Source: Blasia pusilla (Eukaryota > Marchantiophyta > Marchantiopsida > Blasiales). From it: 64,000 bases of DNA. Shown in pieces: positions 53,094 through 64,000 of this stretch (its first letter is position 1; each line of letters starts with the position of its first letter). The DNA lies in contig CM114271.1 in the NCBI GenBank assembly GCA_050084515.1, positions 62,001-126,000 on the forward strand, given 5' to 3'. The translations under genes were made by a program, and so were the position numbers. The notes beneath the pieces are model-generated. The model was not told where the DNA came from. It saw only the letters and a list, made by a program, of their open reading frames with translations, and searched no databases.

Positions 53094-53769
53094 AGTAGGT
53101 AGTTTTACATTCCGACTTGTGTCTATGACATGGATGGCAAGAAGGCGACTAACGATGGGGCCACATGAGCACCCGGCCTTCTTGCTCTTAGCGTTTGAGA
53201 GATGTATGTCATGGTAGGTACGGATAGATGGCTATCTGGAGTTAGAGGGACCTAACCACCAACTAGGGGGGCGATTGGGGATATTTTGGTACTTCTTGTC
53301 TCGCTTTTTGGATGCCATGAGTTAGCATGGGATCGTGCGTACGTGTTTGTGTGTGTGTTCGGTGACAACAATGTATGTTGTGTAGCGATGTGTATGCAGA
53401 CGACACCATGCAAGAATTGAAAAAGTTTTTGAATTGTAAAAAGCCAAGTTTTGCTGATGAGGTATCTGTATATTTTCTTCCAAGAATCATTATTAAAAAA
53501 TTAGTAAGATGTCTATGCGAGAATTGAAAAAGTGTTTGAAGGTAATTATTTTCATTAATGGTGTTCTCCAAAAGATTCATCTACAAGTGATCTCTCCAAA
53601 ATATTCATATGCAAGTCATATGGACGATTCAAATTTCGAGGATCTTTCCTTTGGCCATCCATTAGAATCTTTGTGATTTAATTTAAAATTAAATTTGATT
53701 TGAATATTTTTATTTATTAGATTTTTGTGTTTTAATGATAGAGTTTCCAATGATAATGTATATAGAAGT

Positions 53770-54110
53770 TTTATTCATACTCTAGATCATGAGAAAATAC
53801 ATGAGTAGACAAGTAAATGTGGACTTTTTGTAAAGTGTGACCTGGAGACTTATTAATAATCCTAGCAAAACCCGACCAAGCACGGAATTGAAACAAACAG
53901 AAATCAAACATCTTTGCAAGACTCGCCATTCTTTGTGCGAATACGACTTTTTCCGTGTGCAACCAAGTTTGCTCATCACCTTTACATTAGACCAAAGCTA
54001 GAGATAACCTCCTTATGATGGCTTGGATCATTTGCAACCGATCCCCATGACGAACAATAGGAAACACTTGACAAAAATTACCACCAAATCTGGGTTTTCT
54101 AAAATGTTGG
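53770..54110 (-). pseudogene. Helitron/PIF1-type helicase remnant (right copy)
   Basis: Equivalent of 6,940-7,280. The - strand near 54,100-53,990 reads FGGNFCQVFPIVRHGDRLQ. Small indels differ from the left copy around 53,930. Confidence 0.5.
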
Positions 54111-54860
54111 TTTCTCAACATCCACTTCTCTAAGCACCACTAACTGATCGCCCCTTGTATGAGGAGAAGCTTAGATTAATGGTTCTGACTTAGACGTCGA
54201 AGGAGTCATAATAATATGACACAAAGTCCTAAAGGAACCTTTGCTCTTCAAAGCATTTAACCACCACTGGGCAGTTATTTTTCCACTAGTCTTTCAATGT
54301 GAGGTTATTTCACCCCGTGAATCGTACAAACGCCATGGGAAGTCATACAATTGTTGTTTAGACGCCCATGAAGCGTGACTCGCCATGGGCTTAGTTTACT
54401 TCTATCTTCGTCATGTCCTTGGCATCTAGCAATATGGAATAATGAGGCTTCACTCTTATAAGCGTTTCACAATCAGTTGGTGGTTATTCCCCTCCTCTTT
54501 TTGGGAGAAAGGCTAGTGAAGTTAGCCCATTATCCATAAGTCAACAAGAGCATAGAATTTCACTTGCCAGCCGGCCTACATTCCTTCTCCTCCTTTGGGA
54601 GTGAGGTGAGGCTACTAAGGTAATAAAAGGAAACAAATGCCTACTATGTACTCCATTTTAGACGATGCAAGACTAGCTAGGATGGTTGGTGGCTTAAATC
54701 GTGTCCCCTAGGCCCATATATGCATTGAATTGTAATACCAGAAGGACTTTCAGGCAGCTTAAAAGAAATTCTATTCTATATTGCAATTATTTGGGTTGGC
54801 AAGACAACACGTTTATCCATGAATATTGAGAACATAAAATCTGAAGTCCTTTCCAAAATT

Positions 54861-56830
54861 TTACTCTAGGATAACTCCACTTTGATCAACTACCAAACCA
54901 CCACTACTATTTTCTTTCCCATAGCCGCCGTGACTAACCGCCACTGGAGCAACATAGGTATTGGCCAAATAAGAAAAATACTCCACCCAATGATCACCAC
55001 TATTCTCCGACCTCCTATTCTCATGCAAATAAAGGCTGCTTCTATTTCCTACCTTCACCCCTAGACTTGATTGCTGGGTTCTAATACAATTGTGTACAAC
55101 ATTTCTTTTTGCCAACTGATCACCACCATTATACGCCATATGATCCACACTTTTATTTGCCAACTCCATCATTTTCCTTTGTTGCTCACTCATAGGAGAA
55201 GTATATACACCATTGACATCCACTATATCACCGCTATTATCCGCAAGATTGATAGTTCTTTGCACTACTTGGGGGCTATGTTTATGGATGTGAGATCTTC
55301 TCCTCATGGGTCTTCCAACGTTTATATCTGATTTTAGATCCTCACAAATATTTTGGTTGTGCCCTTCTCTCAAGCAATGGGAACACCGCTGCCAGCCAAT
55401 TCTCACATATCCTCTCCCTTTAGGTATGTCTCCACATGAAGCAACGCCATCCATATTTATTTCCTAACTTGTTGCATAGTCATGTATTGGGTAGGATATT
55501 TTTCCTTGAACTTCTTTTAGTCGTTGCGACCTTCTAGGTCCATTTCTAGGAATACGTACAACACGATGATGTCCTCATCGAGTTGCAACAGGATGGGATA
55601 AGGTCATCACACTTTACCCTTGGTATACTACTGCTATAGATGCGCTTGATGAAGTAATTGTTCCAAATCAATCAAATAGCTATTATGAATCCATTCCAGT
55701 GAACATATCTCAAGCCATTACATGAGTACAAGGCCAACATTTATCTTGAAACTCAAGGTAGGAACATTGACACTTAGGACTCAACTGAACATGGATTCAT
55801 GCATATTTGTTGTTGAGATGACAAAAGCGCTTCATCAGAGGAAATCACTTCAAACCCTTGACATATGCTCTCCTTATATCGATATTGAAGTAGGGCATAG
55901 GTGGTTACCGAGAAGTTGTATTTATGAGGGTGGTATGCTTCTAACTTCCTCTCGGTCTAAGTTTTCATCATATAGTTCCAAAACCCGCATGGAATGCCCA
56001 AAGGAGGAATGTCTGTAATTGGCTTGATGGCATAATTTATTACCTCTACTAGATTTGAACTAACTTTGCCATATCGAGGTAAGGAGAGTCCATACCTAGC
56101 ATACTTTTGTGGTTCTATTTCTCTCGGATATAAGAAATAAGGTCACAAATCTTCTGTATATGATGCCTTTCCATCTCATTCAACCAAAATTCAAACCTAT
56201 ACACAATGAAGACGAATCCTAAAACCTTTGCCAAAAACCACCAACATTGAGTTTAGCAGGCAATATTGAGATTAGCCGCCAAGACTAAGATTAGGAGTCA
56301 TGACTGAAATTAGGCACCATGACTCAAATTAGACACTATTAAAGTGATGTTCAAAAGATTAAATAATCACTATCCAACACCTAGGATTAGTAGTGTTAGT
56401 CAATGATGGGAAATACTTACTTTTCCCTTGACCTTGCATAGAGGCATGCGATACAATACTCCTTTGCCACTTTTCCATATCTTGATTTCACATTTGCTCA
56501 TAGATGTTAAGCACACATGCTATATATGTTATTGGAAAAAATGATATTAACACCATGTAGCAATCCCTTTTTTTATCTGAAATCATAACTATATTTGGAT
56601 CATTAAGGCTAGGGATTGCAATCTTCAAATGTGAGCAAATCATTCTCAATCCTTGTTGCTCTCACGAGGATAGATCCCATACGCTAGAATGATGGTGTTG
56701 GCATTCCTTTCCAACATGGAAGCTATGAAAATTTGTATTGGATATTTCCCATTTTTTGAATGGCATGCATCTAAGCAAGGTTGAACGGAAACAGACAAGT
56801 CCGGATATATCCTTCGACATGCCCCACTCA
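54861..56830 (-). pseudogene. MULE transposase core to C-terminus (right copy)
   Basis: Here the C-terminal frame is open for 197 codons (55,454-54,861). It includes the CCHC knuckle C24-x2-C27-x4-H32-x4-C37 (CSHCLREGHNQNIC) and the Asn-rich tail to GVILE. In the left copy a C/G difference makes a stop between knuckle and tail. The SWIM finger lies just upstream (about 55,720-55,770, read on -), and the DDE blocks near 56,580-56,790 match the other copies. Confidence 0.83.
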
Positions 56831-59629
56831 CACCCGGGCCCGCACCCGAGCCCACCACTTAGACCCGGGGCTGTCGAAGCCCACACCCATTGCGTGGCCC
56901 ATAGGTTGGGCTCAACATGGGCTAGGGTGAGAAGGCGGGGGCTCAAGCCTGATTGGGTGCGGGCTTCCCATGGCACGTCGTGGCCCGGGAAGGTGTGGGC
57001 TTAGAGGGCTAGGGGCGGGCAAGTGTGAGCTTTGGGGGGTAGGGTCTTGAGGTGGGTAGGCGTGACCCATTCCAAATCCCAAACATCCCATTCATCCTTG
57101 AGCCCGCGGGCTCAGGGAGGAATCGCTTAAACCTACATTCCAAATCCCAAACATCCCATGTAGTGGTTGCAAGAGGGTCAACTTTGTTCACAACGTGAGT
57201 GAAGGCTAGAATCATGCGGAAACTAGCACATTCGACACTATTTATCCAATTTCGACACTTCTCTTAGCATCTCCAAGCTAGGAAGTACCAAGTGTGCCTT
57301 CGGTAATTCTGGGCAAGGACATTTATAAGCTTGCCCACAAGAATACTTGGTTGATTCACAACCCTCTATGTTAATACCATAGAAAGCCACTTGGCTTTAT
57401 GGGTCGGGGCTGTCCATGTGTGAATACGGCCTAGACATGTGTGCTTTAGGTTACACATCGTTATTTAGTAGGCACTAGACTTCTTGTGTCAATGACATCT
57501 TACCCTCTACTCACAAATCTTCTTGATCTTGGGTCGTCCCTTCTCATTTTCCATACAAAGGTACCTTGAATATTCACCGCGTGCACCATTTCAAGTCATG
57601 GTGGGTACCTCTTTATCCTTTGATATTTCTCCACGCTTCCTCCTTCTTTCAGCAAAATCCTTTGAGGATGGCAATACCTCAATGAAGGAACTTTTAAGGA
57701 CAAGGCGGTATGGCCTCTTGGAATGTTGTGGATGCCATGGTGCGTGTGTACCAATATAATCCCTAGGAATTCTAGGGTCCTCATTTCTTTCTTGTTGCCC
57801 CCAAACACTTGATGATGGAATGTCCATGCTTTGCTAGCGGAGAACGGCTACTAGAGGGAGTCTATGATTAGCGGTCAAGTGTGTATCCATGCTCTTGGGC
57901 AACAAGGCAATGAGAGACAAAATTTACTCTGATAAAAGCTCGCAATCTTTAGTCGTCGTTGCAGATTGGCTCTCCAAGGTAGGCCCCAATCCCAATGGAC
58001 TTACATATATGCACCTACCATATGTAGCACCCATGAAAGTTGCTATAGCTAGTTGAGAGAGAATTTTTGCTAACAATGTGTCTTGAAGGAATATTTTGGC
58101 GGCTTTTCTCCACCACTACCCCATCGTCTCTTAGACTATCAACTCTTGCATGTACAAGGCATTTTTTCTTTGAATACGCATCCTCTCCCGTCGTGCATTT
58201 GACTTCATCACACGGGTACACACCATCATCTTTGATCCGCATGCTCATTTTCACTAAATGCTTCCCCTCGATTCTCTCAAGAAACCCTTTCCCTCTTATC
58301 TTAGCTCCATATCTGCAAGTCTGAAGCCAATGCCATTTCTTTGTCCGCACACAATTCTTTTCTCTGACACTAAGAGAGCATCTGATTCAACAATCAAGTG
58401 CAAACTCAAAGTCATCCAATCAGATTGTCTTTGGGTTGCCCAACATGTGAACAACGTTTGTAAGGAGTGGGTCCACAAGCGTATGAGCATCTCAAAAGTT
58501 CCACAACCCCAAAAGAAAAGACTATACTTGCATTCCAACTTTTGGAATCCGCTGATTGCATTACAAAATATCAGCCTTGGTGATTATCTTGCCGAGGATT
58601 CCTTCTCACCCGACGCTTAAAATGTAGGCAAGCTACCCTTCCTACCTTTCCAACATTCACACACTCACAACTTTGGAGTAACTAAAGAGTCCATACCTTC
58701 TTCTAGACTTTATCCTTCAAGATTAGGCTTATTTTTGAATATGGAGGCTTTCCACAAGTCAACCACGGCTTTTGACTCGACACCAAAGGCCGTCATCCAT
58801 ATTTGCATATTTCTTCTCATTGTCATCATCACCTATGAATAAGCTTTTCTCATCAAGAGGAAAATGGTATTTTCTCAACTCTCAAGCATTATCTTTGGAC
58901 GATGTGCCCAATGTCACTCAAGCTGACTCCCTACCGTCAATTCTTAAAGCATCGAATCTAATGAACATGCCCGCATGAACAATGGGAGAATGATTGAGAT
59001 TTTTGAATGATTAGCGGCAGCAAGTAAATTAAATGTGTAAGTAAAATTTAGAGATTAACCTTTGAACCACAACGGTGCTTTCACCCTAAACTATGCTCTC
59101 AATTCTTATCTTGTGTGCTCCCTCCGTACTCTACCGTATCTTATGTGGCACAGTATGAAAGCCTTACAAGGAATGAATTTTTGTGGGGGGTTGTATTAGC
59201 TAGGAAGTTTCCCTCCAAAGTTGCTTAAGAAGTCTCTCAAATTTTTCCGTGTGTCCAAGCGGCTATTTACTATATCAAGGGTTTGTGGCTATTTTCACTT
59301 GGCAACATTTTTCCGTAGTGTGTCAGGTGGAGTTGGCGGATTTTTAGAGTCTCAAGGACCCAACGTCTTTTATCACTTGGCGGCATTCTGCCTCATTGTG
59401 TTCGATGGAGATAGCGGCTTTTTACAGCATGGGGGACCTGAAGACTAATTTCACCTTGCGGCATCCTAAAAGCATTCATTGGTGAAGTTGACAGCTATTT
59501 ACAATATCGCGGAAAAGACAAATATTATCACTTGGCGGCATTCTTCTACAACGTGTTCATCGGAGCTTGCAACTATTTACAATATTGGAGGCTAGTAACA
59601 ATATCGAGGACTCGACAAATATTATCAAT

Positions 59630-59928
59630 GATGGTTGCAAAAAAATTGACAAGTCCTTCCTTAGAACAAACATGGGTTCCAAGAGGTAGGACCCACACTT
59701 TATAATCCATGATGGAACGCAAGGCAAGGATAAGTGGAGCAATGAGGGAGGAGGGAGTGGAGGTAGAGGGAGCAAGAAACGGGGGAGTATGGAACACAAA
59801 GGCAAGTAAGGGGAAGGAGAAAGAAGGGAAAGGTGGGGCCCATATGGACAAGTCCTTCCATAGGACGGACATAAGTCCACCGACATGGACATGTCCATGG
59901 ACACGGACTTTGTTCACATGCAACCTTG
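59630..59928. mobile_element. hAT-like MITE (right copy)
   Basis: Same insertion as 12,827-13,124, flanked by TTATCAAT at 59,622-59,629 and 59,929-59,936; one base longer (extra G). Confidence 0.8.
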
Positions 59929-60170
59929 TTATCAATAGGCGGCATTCTACAATAGTGTGTTTGGTGGAGCTATTTTGCCTCTATTTACATAATCGAGAAC
60001 TCGGCGAACATTATCACTGGGCGAAATTCTTCTGCACTCTGTTTGGTGGAGCTAGTGGCTATTCACAATATCGGATACCCGGCGGCTGTTATCACTTGGC
60101 GGCATTCTACGGCAGAATTCTATATTTATAGAATCCGGAACTTGGTGGTTACCATACGAGAGGAATATTG

Positions 60171-60328
60171 TGAACCAAAGTTGGGCTCTTATCCTAAACT
60201 GCATTCTTTGTTCTTATCCAGGGGTGAACCATAGTTGGGCTCTTATCCTAAACTGCATTCTCTGTTCTTATCCAGGGGTGAACCATAGTTGAGCTTTCAT
60301 CCTAAACTGCACTCCCTGTTCTTATCCA
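60171..60328. repeat. 54-bp tandem repeat (right copy)
   Basis: Three units starting at TGAACC, 54 bases apart, as at 13,367-13,524. Confidence 0.9.
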
Positions 60329-62354
60329 ATGTGCTACTTCTTACGATATCAATATCCAATTACAAGAAAAAATGGAATCATCTATTCTACTACAATGAAA
60401 GAAAGTTCTCGGGGCTGCATTAGGGGCGAAGTCTCCTGAGGGGGCCTCTCAAGAAATTTCCTTGCGCCCCGGAAATCTCTACGGCCTTGCATCCGGAAAC
60501 CTCCCCTCACAATTTATAAATTTCATCCAACAACATCTCATCTCCCAACTCTTTTACGTTCAACTCTTTTACCTCCTACTAGGCGTGGTAGTAGTTTACG
60601 TTTCTTCCTTGTTTTTCATTCCTAATGGGAAAATTTGGCGCCTAAATACATACTCGTGGGTGGGCACTAAAAGACACTAGTAAGGTTCATGTACGATACA
60701 CGGGAAATAAAAAAGTGTTACAAGAGCTAGTATATAACCCGTGAAGGGAAGAGATTAATGATACTACACATAAATTCAAATTTTTTCTTGCTGCCTAGTT
60801 ACCACATTTCAAGCAAATAAGTGTTTGCAAGTCAAGAAGGCACTCTCCCATAATCTATACTATTAACGAAACATGGGGGGGTTACTATAAGGGGAAAGAA
60901 AGAAAACATTGCCTCTCTATAAGGAGTGAAGCACTCTACTATTTTCCGATGGGCCAAGTGAAGCACTCTATTATGAATTCTCATTTGGGATTATTTCCTT
61001 TGGGTGATCCAATCCAGAAAACTCATGCCATGCCTTCAGTGGTGCTTGAAGAGGGTGGAGAAAATTACCCACCTTTATTCACGTGGGTAATTTTTTATCC
61101 ACACTCTTTTTTCTGAAACTTGAGGCTAGAAGTAACTCCTATCCACCCTATTGTGCTTGTTTGGATGGTGTAGTCAATTTGAGGTGGAAAAAGTAAAGTA
61201 ACAAGATAAAGGAAGGAACAAGTAGGCACTTTTGAGGAGAAAGCGGAGCGGAGACGATACATGGAGAAAGCGAAGTAGAGTAAATAAATTTATCATTTTG
61301 AAGGTTCATAGGGAAGGTCCTTCTTCAAGTTTTCGAGTTAGGACTTTTCCTTGTCAAATGGAACTACTTTGTTCCTTAGTGGGACTTATTCCATTGACCA
61401 TTTTTTGTGTTGTGGTGGATAGAAGAACATGTGTGGACTTGTCGAGCGTCATCACTTGCCTAAAGGCATATGTGGTCATCCGACTACGCCATATCTACCA
61501 CATTGTGAATCCATAGCTTCCTCCTCCCTCCAATCAAAACTCTCTACTCCATCCCTACAATGTGATCAAGCTCGATCTCTCTCTCTCTCTCTCTCCAACA
61601 CGAATGGACACTACACTCACCTCCGCAATCACACAAGCTCTACGGCCGCGATGAAGTTGGCCTCAATAATTGTTGCGCATTGAACAGTGGCCACTCCCTC
61701 TCTCCCCAACTCAGAGCCTCTCGCTTACACACTCCTCCTCTTTCCTTGTCTGTCTCTCTCAAACATGAATGCTCGAGGAAATGTGACTCACTGCGCATCT
61801 CTAAATTGTCCTGCGCTCTCTACGCATTTGAGATGAGGGGGCGTGAGCTTCTCATTTCATGGGTCCAAGGCTCCTATCATCTCAATATGCCTCATCTTAT
61901 ATGAGTTGATCCAATCGCAACACAAGGAAGAAAAGGTAAAAGATATACACAATAGGTAAAAACCCTCTCAAAATTTATATCAAATTAAATTTAAATTTTT
62001 TATTTTTTTAATTGTTATATTTTGACGCATTCTTACTAGTAATATAGATATAAACTGCTTTTCCTCCCAAACGTTTAATCCTATTTCAACCCCTAAGCGC
62101 CGGCGTCCAATGCTTGCTTCTCCGACCAGCGTCCGGGGAGAATAGGGTTTAAGGTTGACGTAACCGTTTCAATTTCTAAAAGCCGGCTAGATAGCCAACT
62201 GGGATTAGAAAACTTCAACATAAATTCCGGGAGAAACTAGCAAGACCTGTCTCCGACTGCTTGAGGCAAGACCCTCCCCCTAGACCCTATCTCTTAGGCC
62301 GATCTTAAACGTAATACTACTGTGGCTCATTCCACTCAACATGCCAATCATGGG
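60329..62354. other. No gene recognised (right copy of 13,525-15,540)
   Basis: Near-identical to the left copy with small indels at about 60,405-60,470, 61,685-61,870 and 62,095-62,170. It includes the dispersed repeat and a short CT run (61,577-61,595). Confidence 0.4.
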
Positions 62355-64000
62355 AGGCCTTCAATACAACAACGCCTTCGATGAAGTCTACTTTTGGTGC
62401 AGGTTGGTGAGTTTTCACGTGCAGCTCGAGCATTGGGTCCTCTTTCTCCGACGATTCCAAGTGCGGAAAAAGTGGCTCTCTTAGAAGCTCTTCATCCTCC
62501 TTCAAGTGGCGATGCTCCATCTTTTGTGGAAGACTATACAACGGACCTTGACTTGAAGCTTGACTTGGAGGTTTTCACAAGGGCTTTTCTGCATACTCCT
62601 CGCTTATCAGCAAGCGGGCTATCAGGGATGGTTTTGAGCATCTCCGCGATTGCTTTATCCCAGCAAATTCAGCAAGTGGCTTTGTCTCTCTATATAAGGT
62701 GTGTGCACATATGGCGGCAGGTCGTCTCCCATTCTCTATCTCTAGGCTCTTAGGAGCTTGTTGTTTGTGGGCTATGGATAAGCCTCCTTTAGGTGTGCAA
62801 CCTTTGGCTATTGGAGAGGTTTTATATCGCTTGGTTAGTCAATCCCTATGCTTGCAATTACGTCCTCACTTTAGTGCCCACTTATTTCCTCATCAATTTG
62901 GAGTGGCAACTCCTAGAGGTTGTGGGTGTGGTGCATGGGATTCGCTCCACTCTTGATATTCATCGAGATTGGGTAGCAATTCAAGTCGATGTGGCTAACG
63001 CATTCAATTTAGTTTCTCATGCAGCCATCTTTGAGGAGTTCGTTGTGCAAGAGGACAACTTGCAAGCCTCATTCCATTTGCTTGCTCCTTCTATGTCGAT
63101 GATACGCCCATTATCTATTCCCATCATGCTACTGGGAATATAGTATTCTACAATCGGATGATCCCATGGGGGCCCAGTCTTTGCCATTGGCCATTTTCGT
63201 GCCCTTCGAGCATCAGCGCAAGCATTTCCATCTTGTCTTTTCCTTCTATTTGCTGATGACACTCACATTATAGGTCCTCCTTCTGAAGTGGTTCCTGCTT
63301 ATACCCATTTTGTGGAGCAACTCTCTTTCTTAAACCTTAAAGCCCAACCTAGTAAATGTGGAGTATGGTCTCCTTCATGCCTTCCCTCAACATTCATCCC
63401 ACCTACTCCTGATTTTCCCATCTACATTGAAGGGGTTAGAGTTCTTGGGGTCCCAATTGGCTTCATCGACTATGTCTCAAAGTTCTTCGATGAGACCCTT
63501 TTGAAAGACATGAAATGGCTTAATTTGTTACCTCATCTAGGGGATCCCCAAGTGGCATATGGGATTCTCTCCCAATATTTTCTACAATGTCCTTCCTACC
63601 TTCTTCGCACTTGTCCTCGCACTTCAAGGTTCTTACATCGGTTGGCCTCTTTTGATGCTTCTATCTTGGCAACTTTTGGTCAACTTCTTGGCCTGAATAC
63701 CTTTGAGGGAGAGGATGGTGTCTTTGTTTCACGACAAGCTATCTTGCCTATTTCTTTTGGAGGGGTGGGACTGTCCTCCACAGTCGTATCTGCTCCCGCA
63801 GCCTTTTTGGGGAGTTGGGCGTTGGTAGCACCGATTATGGCTTCAAGGTTTCTCCAAGGAGATATACTTATCTTGATGGATCATATCGCCCATGTAGAGG
63901 AGGGAGACTTCTTATTTCAACAATAACTGAGATCTGCCCGAGCTCTTCTTCCTCTTGCTACACAAGCAATTCTACCCCCTTTTAGTCAATTGATTACGGA
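62355..64000 (+). mobile_element. Non-LTR retrotransposon A, right copy (cut by window end)
   Basis: RT blocks as on the left: EFSRAARALG (62,415), GEVLYRLVSQ, VAIQVDVANAFNLV, FADDTHIIG (about 63,250) and VRVLGVPIGF. The 63,288-63,926 frame is open for 212 codons. It reads through the site of the left copy's TGA (GILSQYFLQCPSYLLRTCP), so that stop is not ancestral. The endonuclease region would follow beyond the window. Confidence 0.8.

Larger units (their letters stand above)
48050..53280 (+). mobile_element. Gypsy with methyltransferase and PHD finger (right copy)
   Basis: The same domain order as the left copy, with the same stops in methyltransferase motif IV, RNase H and integrase and the same RT-core deletion. 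These lesions therefore predate the duplication. Extra frameshifts in the protease and methyltransferase parts are small indels that may be sequencing artefacts. Confidence 0.88.
54607..60131 (-). mobile_element. MULE block (right copy)
   Basis: Direct equivalent of 7,779-13,330, including N-terminal frames (58,350-58,015 and 58,538-58,296), GC-rich tract (56,825-57,150, shorter than on the left) and 78-bp array (59,240-60,131). Confidence 0.9.
46879..64000. repeat. Long direct repeat, right copy (cut by window end)
   Basis: Matches 1-17,194 in order and orientation. Small insertions and deletions cluster at C-N-G and CG sites of GC-rich parts (for example ATCAGAG versus ATCGAG, GACCGCGG versus GACGCGG, ATTCTGG versus ATTCGG). 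Long spans differ by only a few substitutions. The features below follow the left copy. Confidence 0.97.

Overview
This window looks like repeat-rich nuclear DNA of a land plant or close streptophyte relative. The reasons are degenerate Ty3/gypsy, Mutator-like (MULE), hAT-like, Helitron-like and non-LTR remnants, an Arabidopsis-type telomere heptamer (CCCTAAA) at one junction, and very low gene density. The species cannot be told from the sequence. Only one gene looks intact and host-like: a small secreted cysteine-containing protein at 22,481-22,789 with CCAAT, TATA and W-box-like elements upstream. Almost everything else is decayed mobile DNA.

Layout. Positions 1-17,194 and 46,879-64,000 are two direct copies of one segment at least 17.1 kb long; both run off the window. 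Each copy holds, in order: (i) a Ty3/gypsy element on the + strand; (ii) a Helitron/PIF1-type helicase remnant on the - strand; (iii) a MULE with a decayed transposase on the - strand, ending in a 78-bp tandem array that carries a 298-bp hAT-like MITE; (iv) a 54-bp tandem repeat; (v) a non-LTR reverse transcriptase unit. A third copy of the MULE block lies inverted at 34,581-39,824. Between the direct copies lie a second non-LTR element with a poly-A tail (19.4-22.0 kb), the secreted-protein gene, small retroelement fragments (25.5-27.7 kb), a long CT microsatellite, a broken coiled-coil gene with a perfect palindrome (29.1-30.5 kb), an array of a GACGGGTTGC motif, an N4/N6-type DNA methyltransferase remnant (31.3-31.9 kb), a third gypsy copy (32.5-34.57 kb), an LTR/gag-like stretch (41.5-42.9 kb) and a ~340-bp tandem repeat (44.4-45.5 kb).

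The most interesting system is the gypsy element. Its pol reads protease, then a cytosine-5 DNA methyltransferase, then reverse transcriptase, RNase H, integrase, and finally a C-terminal PHD finger. It therefore carries a DNA-methylation writer and a chromatin-reader-type zinc finger in one polyprotein. Copies of this unit occur three times, plus an integrase fragment. Most in-frame stops stand where glutamine (CAG to TAG) or arginine (CGA to TGA) is expected. That is the mark of deamination at CHG and CG sites, the contexts plants methylate. The two long copies share an exactly in-frame 435-bp loss of the RT catalytic core, while the third copy keeps the YIDD motif. An unrelated adenine-type methyltransferase remnant sits about 0.7 kb upstream of that third copy. 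All family calls are by eye from motifs; no database search was possible.
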